Counted from the stretch's first letter, positions 24,564-33,583 are shown. The stretch is DNA of 64,000 nucleotides from Nonomuraea spiralis (GCF_014648435.1 NZ_BMRC01000007.1:434001-498000), one strand, 5' to 3'. Notes: generated by a model not told the origin, from the sequence alone. Numbers and translations are program-made.

Positions 24564-25320
24564 GGCCCACGCCGACGTAGCCGACGTCGGTGCCGTTCGT
24601 CAGGGCGGACGGCTCGGTGGGCCGCCAGTCCTGCGGGAACACCAGGCCGGGCGCGGCCAGCTCGTAGCCGTCGAAGAAGCGCAGGATCTCCTTGTCGGTC
24701 CTGAGGCTGAGCGCGGCCGTGGCCTGGTTGTAGACCCGCATGGCCTGCGGTGTGGTGTCGGGCCTGGCGTCGATGGCGTGGCTGATCACCAGGTGGCTGC
24801 CGGGCACACTGGCCTCGCGCAGCCCGGCCACGATGGGGTCGGCCTGCTCGTCGGGGATGAAGTGCAGGATCGCCAGCATCAGGAAGGCGACCGGCCGGCT
24901 GAGGTCCACCAGGTCGCCCAGCTTGTCCAGCAGGACGTCGACCTCGCGGATGTCGGCCTGGAGGAAGTCGACGTCCGCCGCCCGGGCCAGCAGCGCCCGG
25001 CCGTGCACGCACACCACCGGGTCGTAGTCCACGTAGACCACGCGCGCCTCGGGGGCGATCTCGTGGGTGTTGCCCTGGGTCGGCAGCCCGGCCCCGAGGT
25101 CGACGATCTGCCGTACGCCCGAGTCCACGACGTGCCGGACGGCACGCTGCAGGAACGCCCGGTTGGAGCGGGCCGCCTCCTTGGTGTTGGGGAACACCTT
25201 GAGGATCTGCTCCGCCGCCGCGCGGTCGGCGGCGAAGTTGTCCTTGCCGTCGAGGTAGTAGTCGTACATTCGCGCGACGTTGGGGACGTTAGGGTCGACC
25301 CCCTCGGGGGCAGTGTCCAC
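24553..25320 (-). CDS. SAM-dependent methyltransferase (Methyltransf_19/DUF574)
   Basis: The product has about 255 residues of the actinobacterial DUF574 family: VPNVARMYDYYLDGKDNFAAD, then the SAM loop QIVDLGAGLPTQGNTHE, VVYVDYDPVVCVHGRALL and the C-terminal GYVGVGRRP. Substrates are unknown, although these genes are numerous in Streptomyces and Nonomuraea. I favour GTG 25320 because GGGAG lies 5 bases upstream; ATG 25356 is an in-frame alternative adding 12 residues. The palindrome CCGAAATTTCGG (25329-25340) would then be in the leader. Confidence 0.88.
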   Translation of the reverse strand: MDTAPEGVDPNVPNVARMYDYYLDGKDNFAADRAAAEQILKVFPNTKEAARSNRAFLQRAVRHVVDSGVRQIVDLGAGLPTQGNTHEIAPEARVVYVDYDPVVCVHGRALLARAADVDFLQADIREVDVLLDKLGDLVDLSRPVAFLMLAILHFIPDEQADPIVAGLREASVPGSHLVISHAIDARPDTTPQAMRVYNQATAALSLRTDKEILRFFDGYELAAPGLVFPQDWRPTEPSALTNGTDVGYVGVGRRP

Positions 25321-25462
25321 GTTTTCTCCCGAAATTTCGGTCTTTCGGGAGATCATAGCCTTGCCGGGGTCACCCGCACCGGAATTCCGTTCGGTTGCTT
25401 CCCGCCGCGGCGCGCCCCGGAGGACGCGCCGCGCGGAAGGGCTCAGCGCCGGTGGCGCACAG

Positions 25463-25535
25463 CCCCGACGAAGCTCCCCCGATGAAGCTCCCCGACGATG
25501 CTCAGCCCCGGTAGAGCTCAGCCCCGGTAGAGCTC
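25463..25535 (-). repeat. Degenerate 14-16-bp tandem repeats at the aroG stop
   Basis: Two identical 16-bp units AGCCCCGGTAGAGCTC (25504-25519, 25520-25535) span the aroG stop codon. Three related 13-14-bp units (CCCCGAYGAAGCTC-like) continue from 25463 to 25503. The sequence beyond the stop is thus a decaying copy of the gene end. Confidence 0.75.
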
Positions 25536-26855
25536 GGCCACGCGGAAGGCGAGGTCGAGGGACTGGCCGCGGTTGAGGCGCGGGTCGCACGCGGTCTCGT
25601 AGCGGGTGCCGAGGTCGCCCTCGACGATCTCGTGGCCGCCGCCCACGCACTCGGTCACGTCGTCGCCGGTGAACTCGATGTGGATGCCGCCCGGGTGCGT
25701 GCCGAGCGCGCGGTGCACCTCGAAGAAGCCCGCCACCTCGTCGAGCACGTCGTCGAAGTGGCGCGTCTTGTGGCCGCTCGGCGCCTCGAAGGTGTTGCCG
25801 TGCATCGGGTCGCAGATCCAGGCCACCTGCGCGCCGGAGGCGGTGACCTCCTTGACCAGCGCGGGCAGGTGCTCGCGGATCTTGGACGCCCCCATCCGGG
25901 TGATGAAGGTGAGCCTGCCGGGCTCGTTGTCCGGATTGAGCCGCTGGATCAGCGCGAGCGCCTCGTCGGGCGAGGTCGTCGGCCCGAGCTTGACGCCGAT
26001 CGGGTTGCGGATGCCGGCGAAGAAGTCGACGTGCGCGCCGTCGAGCTGGCGGGTGCGCTCGCCGATCCAGACCATGTGCGCCGAGACGTCGTACGGCAGG
26101 CCCGTACGGGAGTCGATGCGGGTGAGCGCCCGGTCGTAGTCGAGGATGAGCGCCTCGTGGGAGGAGTAGAACTCGACCGTGTGGAACTCCTCGGGCTCGG
26201 CCCCGCAGGCCCGCATGAAGGCCAGCGCCTGGTCGATCTCCCTGGCGAGCTGCTCGTAGCGGCGCCCGGCGGGCGACTCGGCCACGAAGTCCTGGTTCCA
26301 GGCGTGCACCTGGCGCAGGTCGGCGTAGCCGCCCTTGGTGAAGGCCCGCGCCAGGTTGAGCGTCACCGCCGAGGAGTGGTACGCCTTGAGCAGCCGCCAC
26401 GGGTCGGGATTGCGCGACTCGGGGGTGAACTCGAACCCGTTGACCATGTCGCCCCGGTAGGCCGGCAGCTCCACGTCGTCACGGACCTCGGTGCCCTTCG
26501 ACCGAGGCTTGGCGAACTGGCCCGCCACGCGCCCGATCTTCACGACCGGCACCTTCGCCGCGTAGGTCAGCACGATCGCCATCTGCAACAACGTCTTGAG
26601 CTTGTTGCGCACGTTGTCGGCGGTCGCGCCGGAGAAGGTCTCGGCGCAGTCGCCGCCTTGCAGGACGAACGCCTCGCCGCGCGAGACGGCGGCCAGCTGC
26701 CTCTTGAGCTGGTCGCACTCACCGGCGAAGACCAGCGGAGGCAGGCCGCCGAGCTCGGCGACGACCTTGTCGAGCTCGCCGCGGTCGGGCCAGTCGGGCT
26801 GCTGCGCCGCGGGAAGTGCTCGCCAGGAATCGAGATCCACGAGATTGCTGCTCAC
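25518..26855 (-). CDS. aroG: Class II 3-deoxy-7-phosphoheptulonate (DAHP) synthase
   Basis: This 445-residue enzyme condenses PEP with erythrose 4-phosphate, the first step of the shikimate pathway. Plant/actinobacterial type II motifs are plain: FVLQGGDCAETF, VPVVKIGRVAGQFAKPRS, LPAYRGDMVNG, HMVWIGERTRQLDGAHV, RNPIGVKLGP, WICDPMHGNT and GGIHIEFTGDDVTECVGG. Metal and PEP ligands of these blocks are intact. Start is a GTG with TACCCT 8 bases upstream, again suggesting a leaderless mRNA. The gene is monocistronic. Confidence 0.96.
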   Translation of the reverse strand: MSSNLVDLDSWRALPAAQQPDWPDRGELDKVVAELGGLPPLVFAGECDQLKRQLAAVSRGEAFVLQGGDCAETFSGATADNVRNKLKTLLQMAIVLTYAAKVPVVKIGRVAGQFAKPRSKGTEVRDDVELPAYRGDMVNGFEFTPESRNPDPWRLLKAYHSSAVTLNLARAFTKGGYADLRQVHAWNQDFVAESPAGRRYEQLAREIDQALAFMRACGAEPEEFHTVEFYSSHEALILDYDRALTRIDSRTGLPYDVSAHMVWIGERTRQLDGAHVDFFAGIRNPIGVKLGPTTSPDEALALIQRLNPDNEPGRLTFITRMGASKIREHLPALVKEVTASGAQVAWICDPMHGNTFEAPSGHKTRHFDDVLDEVAGFFEVHRALGTHPGGIHIEFTGDDVTECVGGGHEIVEGDLGTRYETACDPRLNRGQSLDLAFRVAELYRG

Positions 26856-26923
26856 GAGATACGAGGGTATTTCATCGGGTCGGCCCCACCGACCCTCTTG
26901 TCCACGTTGTGAGAATGCATTTA

Positions 26924-28120
26924 TCAGGCTTCGGGAGACTTCACATGCTCAGGCAGCACTCCCAAGCCGATGAAACGCCTCGGCAGCCGGTTGAACAGCG
27001 GAATTTTGGTCACGTCCCGAGGCATCCGGGAGGCGTTGAACCCGCGGCCCAGCGCCGGGGTGATCACCCGGTTCTGCACCAGCCTTTGGGCCGCCTGTGT
27101 GATCCGCGTGGGCAGCATGCGCCGGCGCTGCAACCGGTGCAGCGTGGACTCCGGGATCGGCACGCCCGCCGCGAGCGGCGCGGCCAGCAGGTTGGCGGCG
27201 GCCACCGCGTCCTGCACGGCCAGGTTGATGCCCACCCCGAACACCGGCGACATGGCGTGCGCCGCGTCCCCGATGCACAGGAACCCCGGACGGTGCCAGC
27301 GGCGCAGCCGGTTGAGCGCGACCGTGAGCACGCTGACGTCGTCGAAGCCGTCGATCTCCCCGACCCGATCCCGCAGGAACGGCAGCAGCGTGGCCACCGG
27401 CTGCCTGAGCGCGTCGATGCCCTGCTCGGTCAGCCGCCCGAACCCGCCCTTGGGGATCAGGTACGCGAGCTGCCAGTAGGTCTCCCGGTTGATGGCCACC
27501 ATCATGTGGCCGCTGGAGATGCGCAGGAACGTGTCGCCGGGGTCGTCGTCGTGCCGCGGCAGCCGGAACCAGACCACGTCCATCGGCGCGCCCAGGTCCT
27601 GGGGCACCAGGCCGGCGCCGGCCCGCAGCGTCGAGTGCCGCCCGTCGGCCGCCACGGTGAGGTCCGCCCTGATCTCGTGCTCGCCGGACGGGTCGCGGTA
27701 GCGCACCCCGCGTACGACGCCGTCCTCGCGGATCAGGTCGTGGGCCTCGGCGTTCATCAGCAGCCGGAAGTTCGGGTAGGCGCTCGCGGCCGTCGTGACG
27801 AGCTTGAGGAAGTCCCATTGGGGCACGAACGCGATGTAGTCGTAACCGCCCGGCAGGTCGCGCAGGCTCGCGAGCCGGATGTCGCCGACGTCGGTCGCCA
27901 GCCTCAGCTCGTGGGTCTTGCGATGGGGCAGTTTCAGGAACTCCTCCACCAGCCCGAGCTCGTCGAGCACGCGCAGGGTGGAGGGATGGATCGTGTCGCC
28001 GCGGAAGTCACGCAGGAAGTCGGCGTGCTTCTCCAGCAGCGTCACCTCGACGCCGGCCCTGGCCAGCAGTAGTGCGAGCACAGCGCCCGCCGGGCCACCC
28101 CCGGCTATTACACAAGTCAT
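26924..28120 (-). CDS. FAD-dependent aromatic-ring-type monooxygenase
   Basis: This 398-residue flavoprotein hydroxylase of the UbiH/PHBH fold starts with VIAGGGPAGAVLALLLARAGVEVTLLEKH (GxGxxG FAD motif). Further FAD motifs are VAADGRHSTLR (DG motif) and CIGDAAHAMSPVFGVGINLA. It needs NAD(P)H and O2 and would hydroxylate an aromatic or polyketide substrate; nothing nearby tells which. It begins within a few bases of GGTGAT and stands alone, divergent from the anti-sigma gene. Confidence 0.9.
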   Translation of the reverse strand: MTCVIAGGGPAGAVLALLLARAGVEVTLLEKHADFLRDFRGDTIHPSTLRVLDELGLVEEFLKLPHRKTHELRLATDVGDIRLASLRDLPGGYDYIAFVPQWDFLKLVTTAASAYPNFRLLMNAEAHDLIREDGVVRGVRYRDPSGEHEIRADLTVAADGRHSTLRAGAGLVPQDLGAPMDVVWFRLPRHDDDPGDTFLRISSGHMMVAINRETYWQLAYLIPKGGFGRLTEQGIDALRQPVATLLPFLRDRVGEIDGFDDVSVLTVALNRLRRWHRPGFLCIGDAAHAMSPVFGVGINLAVQDAVAAANLLAAPLAAGVPIPESTLHRLQRRRMLPTRITQAAQRLVQNRVITPALGRGFNASRMPRDVTKIPLFNRLPRRFIGLGVLPEHVKSPEA

Positions 28121-28239
28121 AATTCATCACCCAATGAGATTGTTGCACATCTGCGGAATTGGGCAAGCGCGGGGGCCATCCGGGGTGCCCGAACGGCCGA
28201 AGTAATGGCGTGAGCCGCCTGTCACCGCGGGAGTCGACG

Positions 28240-29310
28240 ATGGACGACGACCTCCATCCCCTTTCCGGGGCCTACGCCGTGCACGCGCTGCCGTACGGGG
28301 AGTGGATGCTGTTCGAGAGGCATCTGCGTGGGTGCGAGGGGTGCGCGGCGGAGGTGCGGCGGCTGCGCGAGACGGCCGCCAGGCTCGCCGAGGCCGTGGC
28401 CGAAGCCCCACCCCCAGCCCTCCGCCCCCGCCTCCTCACCACCGCCACCCGCCACCGGCCCCCTGCCCCCGCCCAACCACCCCTCCTCCCTCCTCACAGC
28501 CCCCGCTCCCATCCGCCCCTCCCCGACGCGCCGCCCTCCGTCGGGACGGCTCCCGCCGCGCCGCACCCGCCCGGCGCGGTTCTCCCGGCACCGGGTTCCT
28601 CCGGGGGCGGTGTGTCGGAGGGCGAGCCGGGGACTCTGGTCCTTCCGCCCGGGGTCGTTGAGGGCGCGCGCCGGCGGAGGGGGAGGCCCGGCACGGGCGA
28701 GGGCAAGCGGATGCGCCGGGGCAAGAGGACGGCCCGGGGCGCTGCGGCGGGGCGCGGCACGGCGGCTGCCGAGGCCGGAGCAACCGAGTGGGCGCGGGGA
28801 ACGGCGGAGGTGGTGAAAGACGGGCGAAGGATGTCTGGGGTGGTGAAAGGCGGGCGGGGGGCGGCCGGGGTGGTGGCTGTGGCGGTGGCGGTGGCGTGCG
28901 CCTTCGGGGTGGTCGCCTACGCGGCCCGCCGGGACCTGGCCGAGCTGCGCGTACGGCAGGCCGACCTGACGGCCGTGCTCGCCGCCCCCGACGCCGAGAC
29001 GGTACGCGAGCCGGCCACCCCGGGCGGGACCGGCACCCTGGTGGTCTCCCGGGCCAGGGGGCGAATGGTGTTCACCTCCTCGGGCCTGCCCGAACTGCCC
29101 CGGTCGAGAAGATACGAGCTGTGGCTGATGGGCCCGGACGGCGCGCGTCCGGCCGGGTTGCTGGAACGGACGCCGGGCGGGATCACCGCGCCGGTCCTGG
29201 CCGCGCCCGGCCGCGCGGATGACCGGATCGCGCTCACCATCGAGCCCGCCACGGGCTCGCCCCGCCCCACGACCACCCCGATCCTGCTCGCCGCCCTCCC
29301 CTCCACCTGA
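28240..29310 (+). CDS. RskA-like anti-sigma factor with expanded low-complexity middle
   Basis: The N-terminal anti-sigma domain of this 356-residue protein shows HPLSGAYAVHALPYGEWMLFERHLRGCEGC, with the zinc HxxxCxxC motif. A single membrane span lies near 210-228 (VVAVAVAVACAFGVVAYAA) and an RskA-type extracytoplasmic beta domain follows (RYELWLMGPDG, RADDRIALTIEP). Residues about 60-205 form an unusual Pro-rich then Gly/Arg-rich segment; relatives are about 100 residues shorter. GGGAG precedes the ATG. No sigma gene is adjacent, so the partner sigma must be encoded elsewhere. Confidence 0.82.
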   Translation: MDDDLHPLSGAYAVHALPYGEWMLFERHLRGCEGCAAEVRRLRETAARLAEAVAEAPPPALRPRLLTTATRHRPPAPAQPPLLPPHSPRSHPPLPDAPPSVGTAPAAPHPPGAVLPAPGSSGGGVSEGEPGTLVLPPGVVEGARRRRGRPGTGEGKRMRRGKRTARGAAAGRGTAAAEAGATEWARGTAEVVKDGRRMSGVVKGGRGAAGVVAVAVAVACAFGVVAYAARRDLAELRVRQADLTAVLAAPDAETVREPATPGGTGTLVVSRARGRMVFTSSGLPELPRSRRYELWLMGPDGARPAGLLERTPGGITAPVLAAPGRADDRIALTIEPATGSPRPTTTPILLAALPST

Positions 29311-29381
29311 ACGAACCGGGTCCGCCTGAACGAGCCGGGTCCGCCTGAACGAGCCGGGTCCGCCTGACCGAGGCGGGGTCA
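29306..29381 (+). repeat. Three and a half 19-bp tandem repeats at the anti-sigma gene end
   Basis: The unit CCTGAACGAGCCGGGTCCG starts at 29306 (with one mismatch), 29325 and 29344; a degenerate fourth begins at 29363. The first CCTGA contains the stop codon of the anti-sigma gene; the last unit overlaps the end of the convergent LysR gene. A 19-bp step puts the TGAs in three different frames. Confidence 0.85.
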
Positions 29382-30326
29382 GGAGGGGAGAGGCGGGCGG
29401 CCGTAGCGGGTGGTCCAGGTGGTGTAGGCCGGGCTCCGGGACGCGACCGCGGCGTGCGCGGCCCGCGCGCTCTCCAGCAGCGCCGGCGCGTGCGCCGCGA
29501 ACGACGACCGCCAGATGAGCACCTGCCGCATCCACAGCGGGTTCCCGCGCAGCGACAACACCGCCACCCGCTCGCCCGGGTCGTAGAGCGCCTGGCAGGC
29601 CGACACCGCGTGCCCGGCCGCGATCAGCTCCCGCCGTACCCCGGCCTCGACGAGCTGGTACCGTCCGCGCGGCGTGAAGCCGGCCCGCCCGCACGCCTCC
29701 AGCAGGTGCTCCGGCCAGCCCATCCCGTCGGGCGGCGGCAACACCCACGGCTCGCCGGCCAGCTCGGCCAGCTCCACCTCCGTACGCCCGGCCAGCGGAT
29801 GGGCGGCGGGCAGCGCCACGAACACCGGCTCGACCGCCACCACCCCCATCCCCATCGACGGGCCGGGCCGCAGCTCGTGGTCGGGGTAGTCGGCCACGAG
29901 TGCCACGTCGAGCCGCCCGTTGGCCACCATGTCCACCAGGACCCGGACGAAGTGCTCGGTCTGCAGCGTGATGCGCGCCTCGGGCAGCGCGCCGGCCAGG
30001 TTCGCGACGAGGGGCACGACGACGGGGTTCTCGAAGCTGCCCACCCGGATCGCCTGCCCGGCCAGCTCGTACGGCCCCGCCGCCAGCAGGTCGTCCACCC
30101 CCGCGAGCACCACCCGCGCCCTGGCCAGCACGAACTCCCCGAACGCGGTCGGCGCCACCCCGCGGTGGTCCCGGGTGAAGACCGCGCCGCCGAGCAGGCG
30201 TTCGATCCGGCCGAGCTGGGCGGTCAGCGCGGGCTGCGAGACGCCGAGCGCAGCCGCGGCCCGGGTCACGCTGCCCTGGTCGGCAATGGCCCTGAGTGTC
30301 CGGAGATGTCGCAGTTCGAGCTGCAT
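29379..30326 (-). CDS. LysR family transcriptional regulator
   Basis: This 315-residue regulator has LRHLRTLRAIADQGSVTRAAAALGVSQPALTAQLGRIERLLG as the DNA-binding domain (residues 3-45) and a LysR substrate domain from about 90 to the end. TACCTT (30339-30334 on the minus strand) lies 7 nt before its ATG, so it is likely leaderless. It is divergent from the secreted M64 peptidase gene, and a palindrome sits exactly on its -10 box, which fits autoregulation and control of the peptidase. Confidence 0.9.
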   Translation of the reverse strand: MQLELRHLRTLRAIADQGSVTRAAAALGVSQPALTAQLGRIERLLGGAVFTRDHRGVAPTAFGEFVLARARVVLAGVDDLLAAGPYELAGQAIRVGSFENPVVVPLVANLAGALPEARITLQTEHFVRVLVDMVANGRLDVALVADYPDHELRPGPSMGMGVVAVEPVFVALPAAHPLAGRTEVELAELAGEPWVLPPPDGMGWPEHLLEACGRAGFTPRGRYQLVEAGVRRELIAAGHAVSACQALYDPGERVAVLSLRGNPLWMRQVLIWRSSFAAHAPALLESARAAHAAVASRSPAYTTWTTRYGRPPLPS

Positions 30327-30338
30327 CCCGCTGAAGGT

Positions 30339-30354
30339 ATCACTCCGGAGTTAT
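30339..30354. promoter_or_regulatory. Operator-like palindrome between LysR and M64 peptidase genes
   Basis: ATCACTCCGGAGTTAT contains the perfect 10-bp palindrome ACTCCGGAGT. It abuts the TACCTT -10 box of the LysR gene and lies about 50 bases before the peptidase start. Confidence 0.55.
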
Positions 30355-30403
30355 GCCCTTATGGGATGAGACTGCCGGATCTAGGGGGCCGATAGTGCAT
30401 GAC

Positions 30404-32644
30404 ATGCGTAAATTCGCGGCCCTGGTGCTGGCCGCCGCCGTCTTATATGTCCCATCCGCCCACGCGAGCGCGGCCGCCGCGCCCGGTACGGCCACGGTCG
30501 CGCCGGTCCAGGTCACCGGCGCCCCGGCCAAGCGGTTCAACCTGATCGTCATGGGCGACGGCTACACCGAGGCCGACCAGGCGAAGTTCCGGGCCGACGT
30601 GGACCGGCACCTCAACGTGATGTGGTCGATCGAGCCGTTCAAGACCTACCGGAACTACATCAACGTCTACCGGATCGACATCGTCTCCGGCGAGTCCGGC
30701 GTGAGCTGCGACCCCGGCCTGGACGCGCCCCGCCGTACGACGCCGCTCAGCATGGGCTTCTGGGGCGGCTGCAACCCGGGCAGCGTCCAGCGCCTGATCA
30801 CCATGGACAACGCCGCCGCCAACCGATTCGCGAACCTGGTCACCGGCACCGCCTCGGGCAACCGGCAGATCCTCGCCCTGGCCAACAGCGGCACGTACGG
30901 CGGCGCGGGCGGCAGCTACGCCACCGCCTCCGGCAGCAACTCCATGTCCGCCCTGATCAGCCCGCACGAGCTCGGCCACTCCCTGGGCGGCCTCCAGGAC
31001 GAGTACGACTACTACCAGCGCGGCGTCCCCGGCGGCACCTACACCGGGTCCGAGCCCTCCAGCGCGCACCACAGCCTGCTGACCGAGCAGCAGATGCTCG
31101 ACCAGCGCAGGAAGTGGTGGCGATGGCTGGGCGAGGACAGCGAGTCGGGTGGCCCGATCGCCCGCTACGAGGGCGGCATGTACTACACCGCCGGCGTGTG
31201 GCGGCCGAGCCGTCACTCCATGATGAAGACCCTCGGCTACTACTTCGACCAGCCCAGCCGCGAGGTCATGACCCAGCGCATCACCGCCAAGACGACGCTG
31301 ATCCAGGACTCGGCGCCCACGTCCGCGCCCGTCGGGGCCGACCGGGTGCTCTGGATCGAGCCGATGCGCCCGGTCGGGCACGCGCTGACCACCACCTGGA
31401 CCGTGGACGGCAAGGACCTGCCGGGCGACGCCGACGCCCTCGACCTGCGCACCCTCGGCCTCACGCCGGGCACGCACACGGTCACGGCCACGGTCGCCGA
31501 CCCGACCGCGTTCGTCCGCGACCCGGCGATCCGGACCGCCATGACCAGGTCGCGTACCTGGACCGTGGACACCGCGCTGACCACCCCGCCCGACGGCGTC
31601 GAGGCCGGCGTCGTGTCCTCCACGCCGACGGACCGCCCGCTCGGGCGCGCCGACGTCGCCTACGTCGAGACCACCCACCCCGCGGCGGCCGTCCCCGCCG
31701 TCACCTGGGCCGTGGACGGCCGGCAGGCGGGCACCGGCACGGACTTCGACCTGGGCGCGGCCGACCTGCCGGCCGGCTCGCACACCCTCACCGCCACGCT
31801 CGGGTCCACGACGCTGACCTGGCAGGTGGACGCCACCGCGCCCGCCACCGGCTACGAGCTGTCCGAACCGCTCGCCCGCTCCGGCGACACCTACGTCTAC
31901 AACGCCCCCTTCACCATGAAGCTCACCGGCGACGACGACCGCGACGGGTACGTGGTCTCGGAGTCCCGGGTGGACGGCGACGGCTGGTTCAACTACTTCG
32001 GCTGGCCCACCTCCTCCGAACTGCCCTGGACGTTCACCGAGGAGGGCACGGTCATCGACTCCCTCGTCTACGGCAAGCTGCCGCGCGGCCGGCACACGGT
32101 CGAGTACCGCTCGATCGACGCCGCCGGCAACTACGGGCAGGCCAAGAGCTTCACCGTCACCACCATCGCCCCGCCGCCCGCCTGCGACCGCACGGTCACC
32201 GGCGCGCACCGGGGCCCGCTCACCGTCGCCAACGGCGTCACCTGCCTGAAGGACGCCCAGGTCACCGGCCCGGTCACGGTCAAGGCGGGCGCCTCGCTCG
32301 TGACCGACGGCGGCCGCATCAGCGGCACGCTCACCGCGGCCGGGCCCGCCGCCGTACACCTGATCAGGACCCGGGTGGACGGCGCGCTCAGCGTCACGGG
32401 CGCGCGGCAGCTCACCGTCGTGGGCGCCGAGCTGCGCGGCGCGGCGGTGCTCACCGGCAACACCGCCCCGATCCTGTCGGGCGCCACGGTCAAGGGCGCG
32501 CTCGCCTGCACCGGCAACAGCCCGGCGCCGGCCGACCTCGGCGTGCCGAACCAGGTCACCGGCGCGGGCGCAGGTCAGTGCGGCAAGCTCTCAGCGGGCG
32601 TCAAGGGCAAGCCGTACGAGGCGGTCCAGGACCTCCGCCAGTGA
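30404..32644 (+). CDS. Secreted M64-type (IgA-peptidase-like) metallopeptidase
   Basis: The product has 746 residues. A signal peptide (MRKFAALVLAAAVLYVPSAHA) leads to the M64 domain, with the zinc site HELGHSLGGLQDE: His188, Glu189 and His192. After residue ~310 come Ig/Big-like stretches with repeated 'TWTVDG' and 'HTVTAT' strands, then a region of beta-helix-like short repeats rich in Ala/Gly/Thr (about 620-730). M64 enzymes cleave extracellular proteins. GATAGT lies 7 nt before the ATG. The 3' end overlaps the convergent phosphotransferase gene by 54 bases. Confidence 0.88.
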   Translation: MRKFAALVLAAAVLYVPSAHASAAAAPGTATVAPVQVTGAPAKRFNLIVMGDGYTEADQAKFRADVDRHLNVMWSIEPFKTYRNYINVYRIDIVSGESGVSCDPGLDAPRRTTPLSMGFWGGCNPGSVQRLITMDNAAANRFANLVTGTASGNRQILALANSGTYGGAGGSYATASGSNSMSALISPHELGHSLGGLQDEYDYYQRGVPGGTYTGSEPSSAHHSLLTEQQMLDQRRKWWRWLGEDSESGGPIARYEGGMYYTAGVWRPSRHSMMKTLGYYFDQPSREVMTQRITAKTTLIQDSAPTSAPVGADRVLWIEPMRPVGHALTTTWTVDGKDLPGDADALDLRTLGLTPGTHTVTATVADPTAFVRDPAIRTAMTRSRTWTVDTALTTPPDGVEAGVVSSTPTDRPLGRADVAYVETTHPAAAVPAVTWAVDGRQAGTGTDFDLGAADLPAGSHTLTATLGSTTLTWQVDATAPATGYELSEPLARSGDTYVYNAPFTMKLTGDDDRDGYVVSESRVDGDGWFNYFGWPTSSELPWTFTEEGTVIDSLVYGKLPRGRHTVEYRSIDAAGNYGQAKSFTVTTIAPPPACDRTVTGAHRGPLTVANGVTCLKDAQVTGPVTVKAGASLVTDGGRISGTLTAAGPAAVHLIRTRVDGALSVTGARQLTVVGAELRGAAVLTGNTAPILSGATVKGALACTGNSPAPADLGVPNQVTGAGAGQCGKLSAGVKGKPYEAVQDLRQ

Positions 32645-33583
32645 GCTGACGGCCAGATCGCGGACCCTGGCGTACTCCGACTCGGGGTACTGCCGGGGTC
32701 CGTTCTCGACCAGCAGGATCAGGTAGAGGTAGGCGCGGTAGAGGTCGAGCCGGGCGCGGGCCGAGGGGGTGAGCTCCAGCGGCGTCACCTCGCGGTAGCC
32801 GGCCAGCAGCGGGTCGTCCTCGCGCAGCTCACCGAAGATCGTCGGGGTGACGAACTCGGCGATCGGGTCACCCCAGAACGCCCGCTCGTGGTCGATGATC
32901 GCCTGGATGCGCGGCTCGCCGGTCAGGTCGAGGAAGACGTTGCCCGCCCACACGTCGAAATGCACCAGGCACGGCGTCGTCACCTCGTCCAGCACCGGCG
33001 CGGCCCGCTCGAACACCGCCATGATCTCGGCCGCCGGGCGCGGCAGCGGCGCCGGGTAACGCTCGGTGTCGCCCAGCAGCGCGCCCGCCATGGCCAGGAA
33101 CGCCTCCCGCCAGGTCGCGCCGACGATCCCGGCGTGCGGGTAGCCGAACACCTCGCCGGTCACCGCGTTGAACGCGGCCAGATGGCGGCCGAGCTCCCGG
33201 CGCAGCGCCTGCTCGCCCTCGGGCTTGACGTCGTTCCAGGAGACGCCGTCGAGCGCGGTCAGCATCAGGTAGTCGCCGCCGAGCACCGGATCGTCGAACC
33301 CGGCCACCAGCAGCTCGGCCATCGGCACGCCCGCCGCGGCCGCCAGCTCGTAGGCGGCGGCCTCCATGCGCAGCAGGTTGCGTTCGTAGCTGAGCTGGTC
33401 GAGGTCGGGCGAGGGTGACAGCTTGAGCACCACCTCGCGGCCGTCCTCCAGGGTCAGCCGCCACACGGCGTTGGCGTAGCCGTCGGTCAGCTCGGTGGCC
33501 GTGAAGACGCCCGCCCCCACGGCCCGCCGGGCCAGCGCGTCGAGCTCGGCCGGCGATAAGCGGCGCTTGGTCCTACTGTCCAC
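32591..33583 (-). CDS. Aminoglycoside/small-molecule phosphotransferase (APH family)
   Basis: The 330-residue kinase-like protein has VWRLTLEDGREVVLKL (ATP-binding lysine), the catalytic loop LVHFDVWAGNVFLD with the HxDxxxxN pattern, and the metal motif IIDHERAFWGDP. APH-family proteins phosphorylate aminoglycosides, homoserine, choline or sugars such as fructosamine; the nearby epimerase suggests a sugar or glycated substrate, but this is inference. GTG 33583 is chosen with AAGGGG upstream. It begins 17 bases after the aldose epimerase gene. Confidence 0.82.
   Translation of the reverse strand: MDSRTKRRLSPAELDALARRAVGAGVFTATELTDGYANAVWRLTLEDGREVVLKLSPSPDLDQLSYERNLLRMEAAAYELAAAAGVPMAELLVAGFDDPVLGGDYLMLTALDGVSWNDVKPEGEQALRRELGRHLAAFNAVTGEVFGYPHAGIVGATWREAFLAMAGALLGDTERYPAPLPRPAAEIMAVFERAAPVLDEVTTPCLVHFDVWAGNVFLDLTGEPRIQAIIDHERAFWGDPIAEFVTPTIFGELREDDPLLAGYREVTPLELTPSARARLDLYRAYLYLILLVENGPRQYPESEYARVRDLAVSSLAEVLDRLVRLALDAR

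Noticed and set aside
24528..29381. Tandem repeats considered as a CRISPR array or attachment sites
   Set aside because: Units of 12-19 bp are directly adjacent with no spacers, and no cas or integrase genes occur; they copy gene ends.
30443..32359. 638-codon minus-strand frame inside the M64 peptidase gene
   Set aside because: Antisense frame with no domain; the plus-strand product has a signal peptide and a complete zinc motif.
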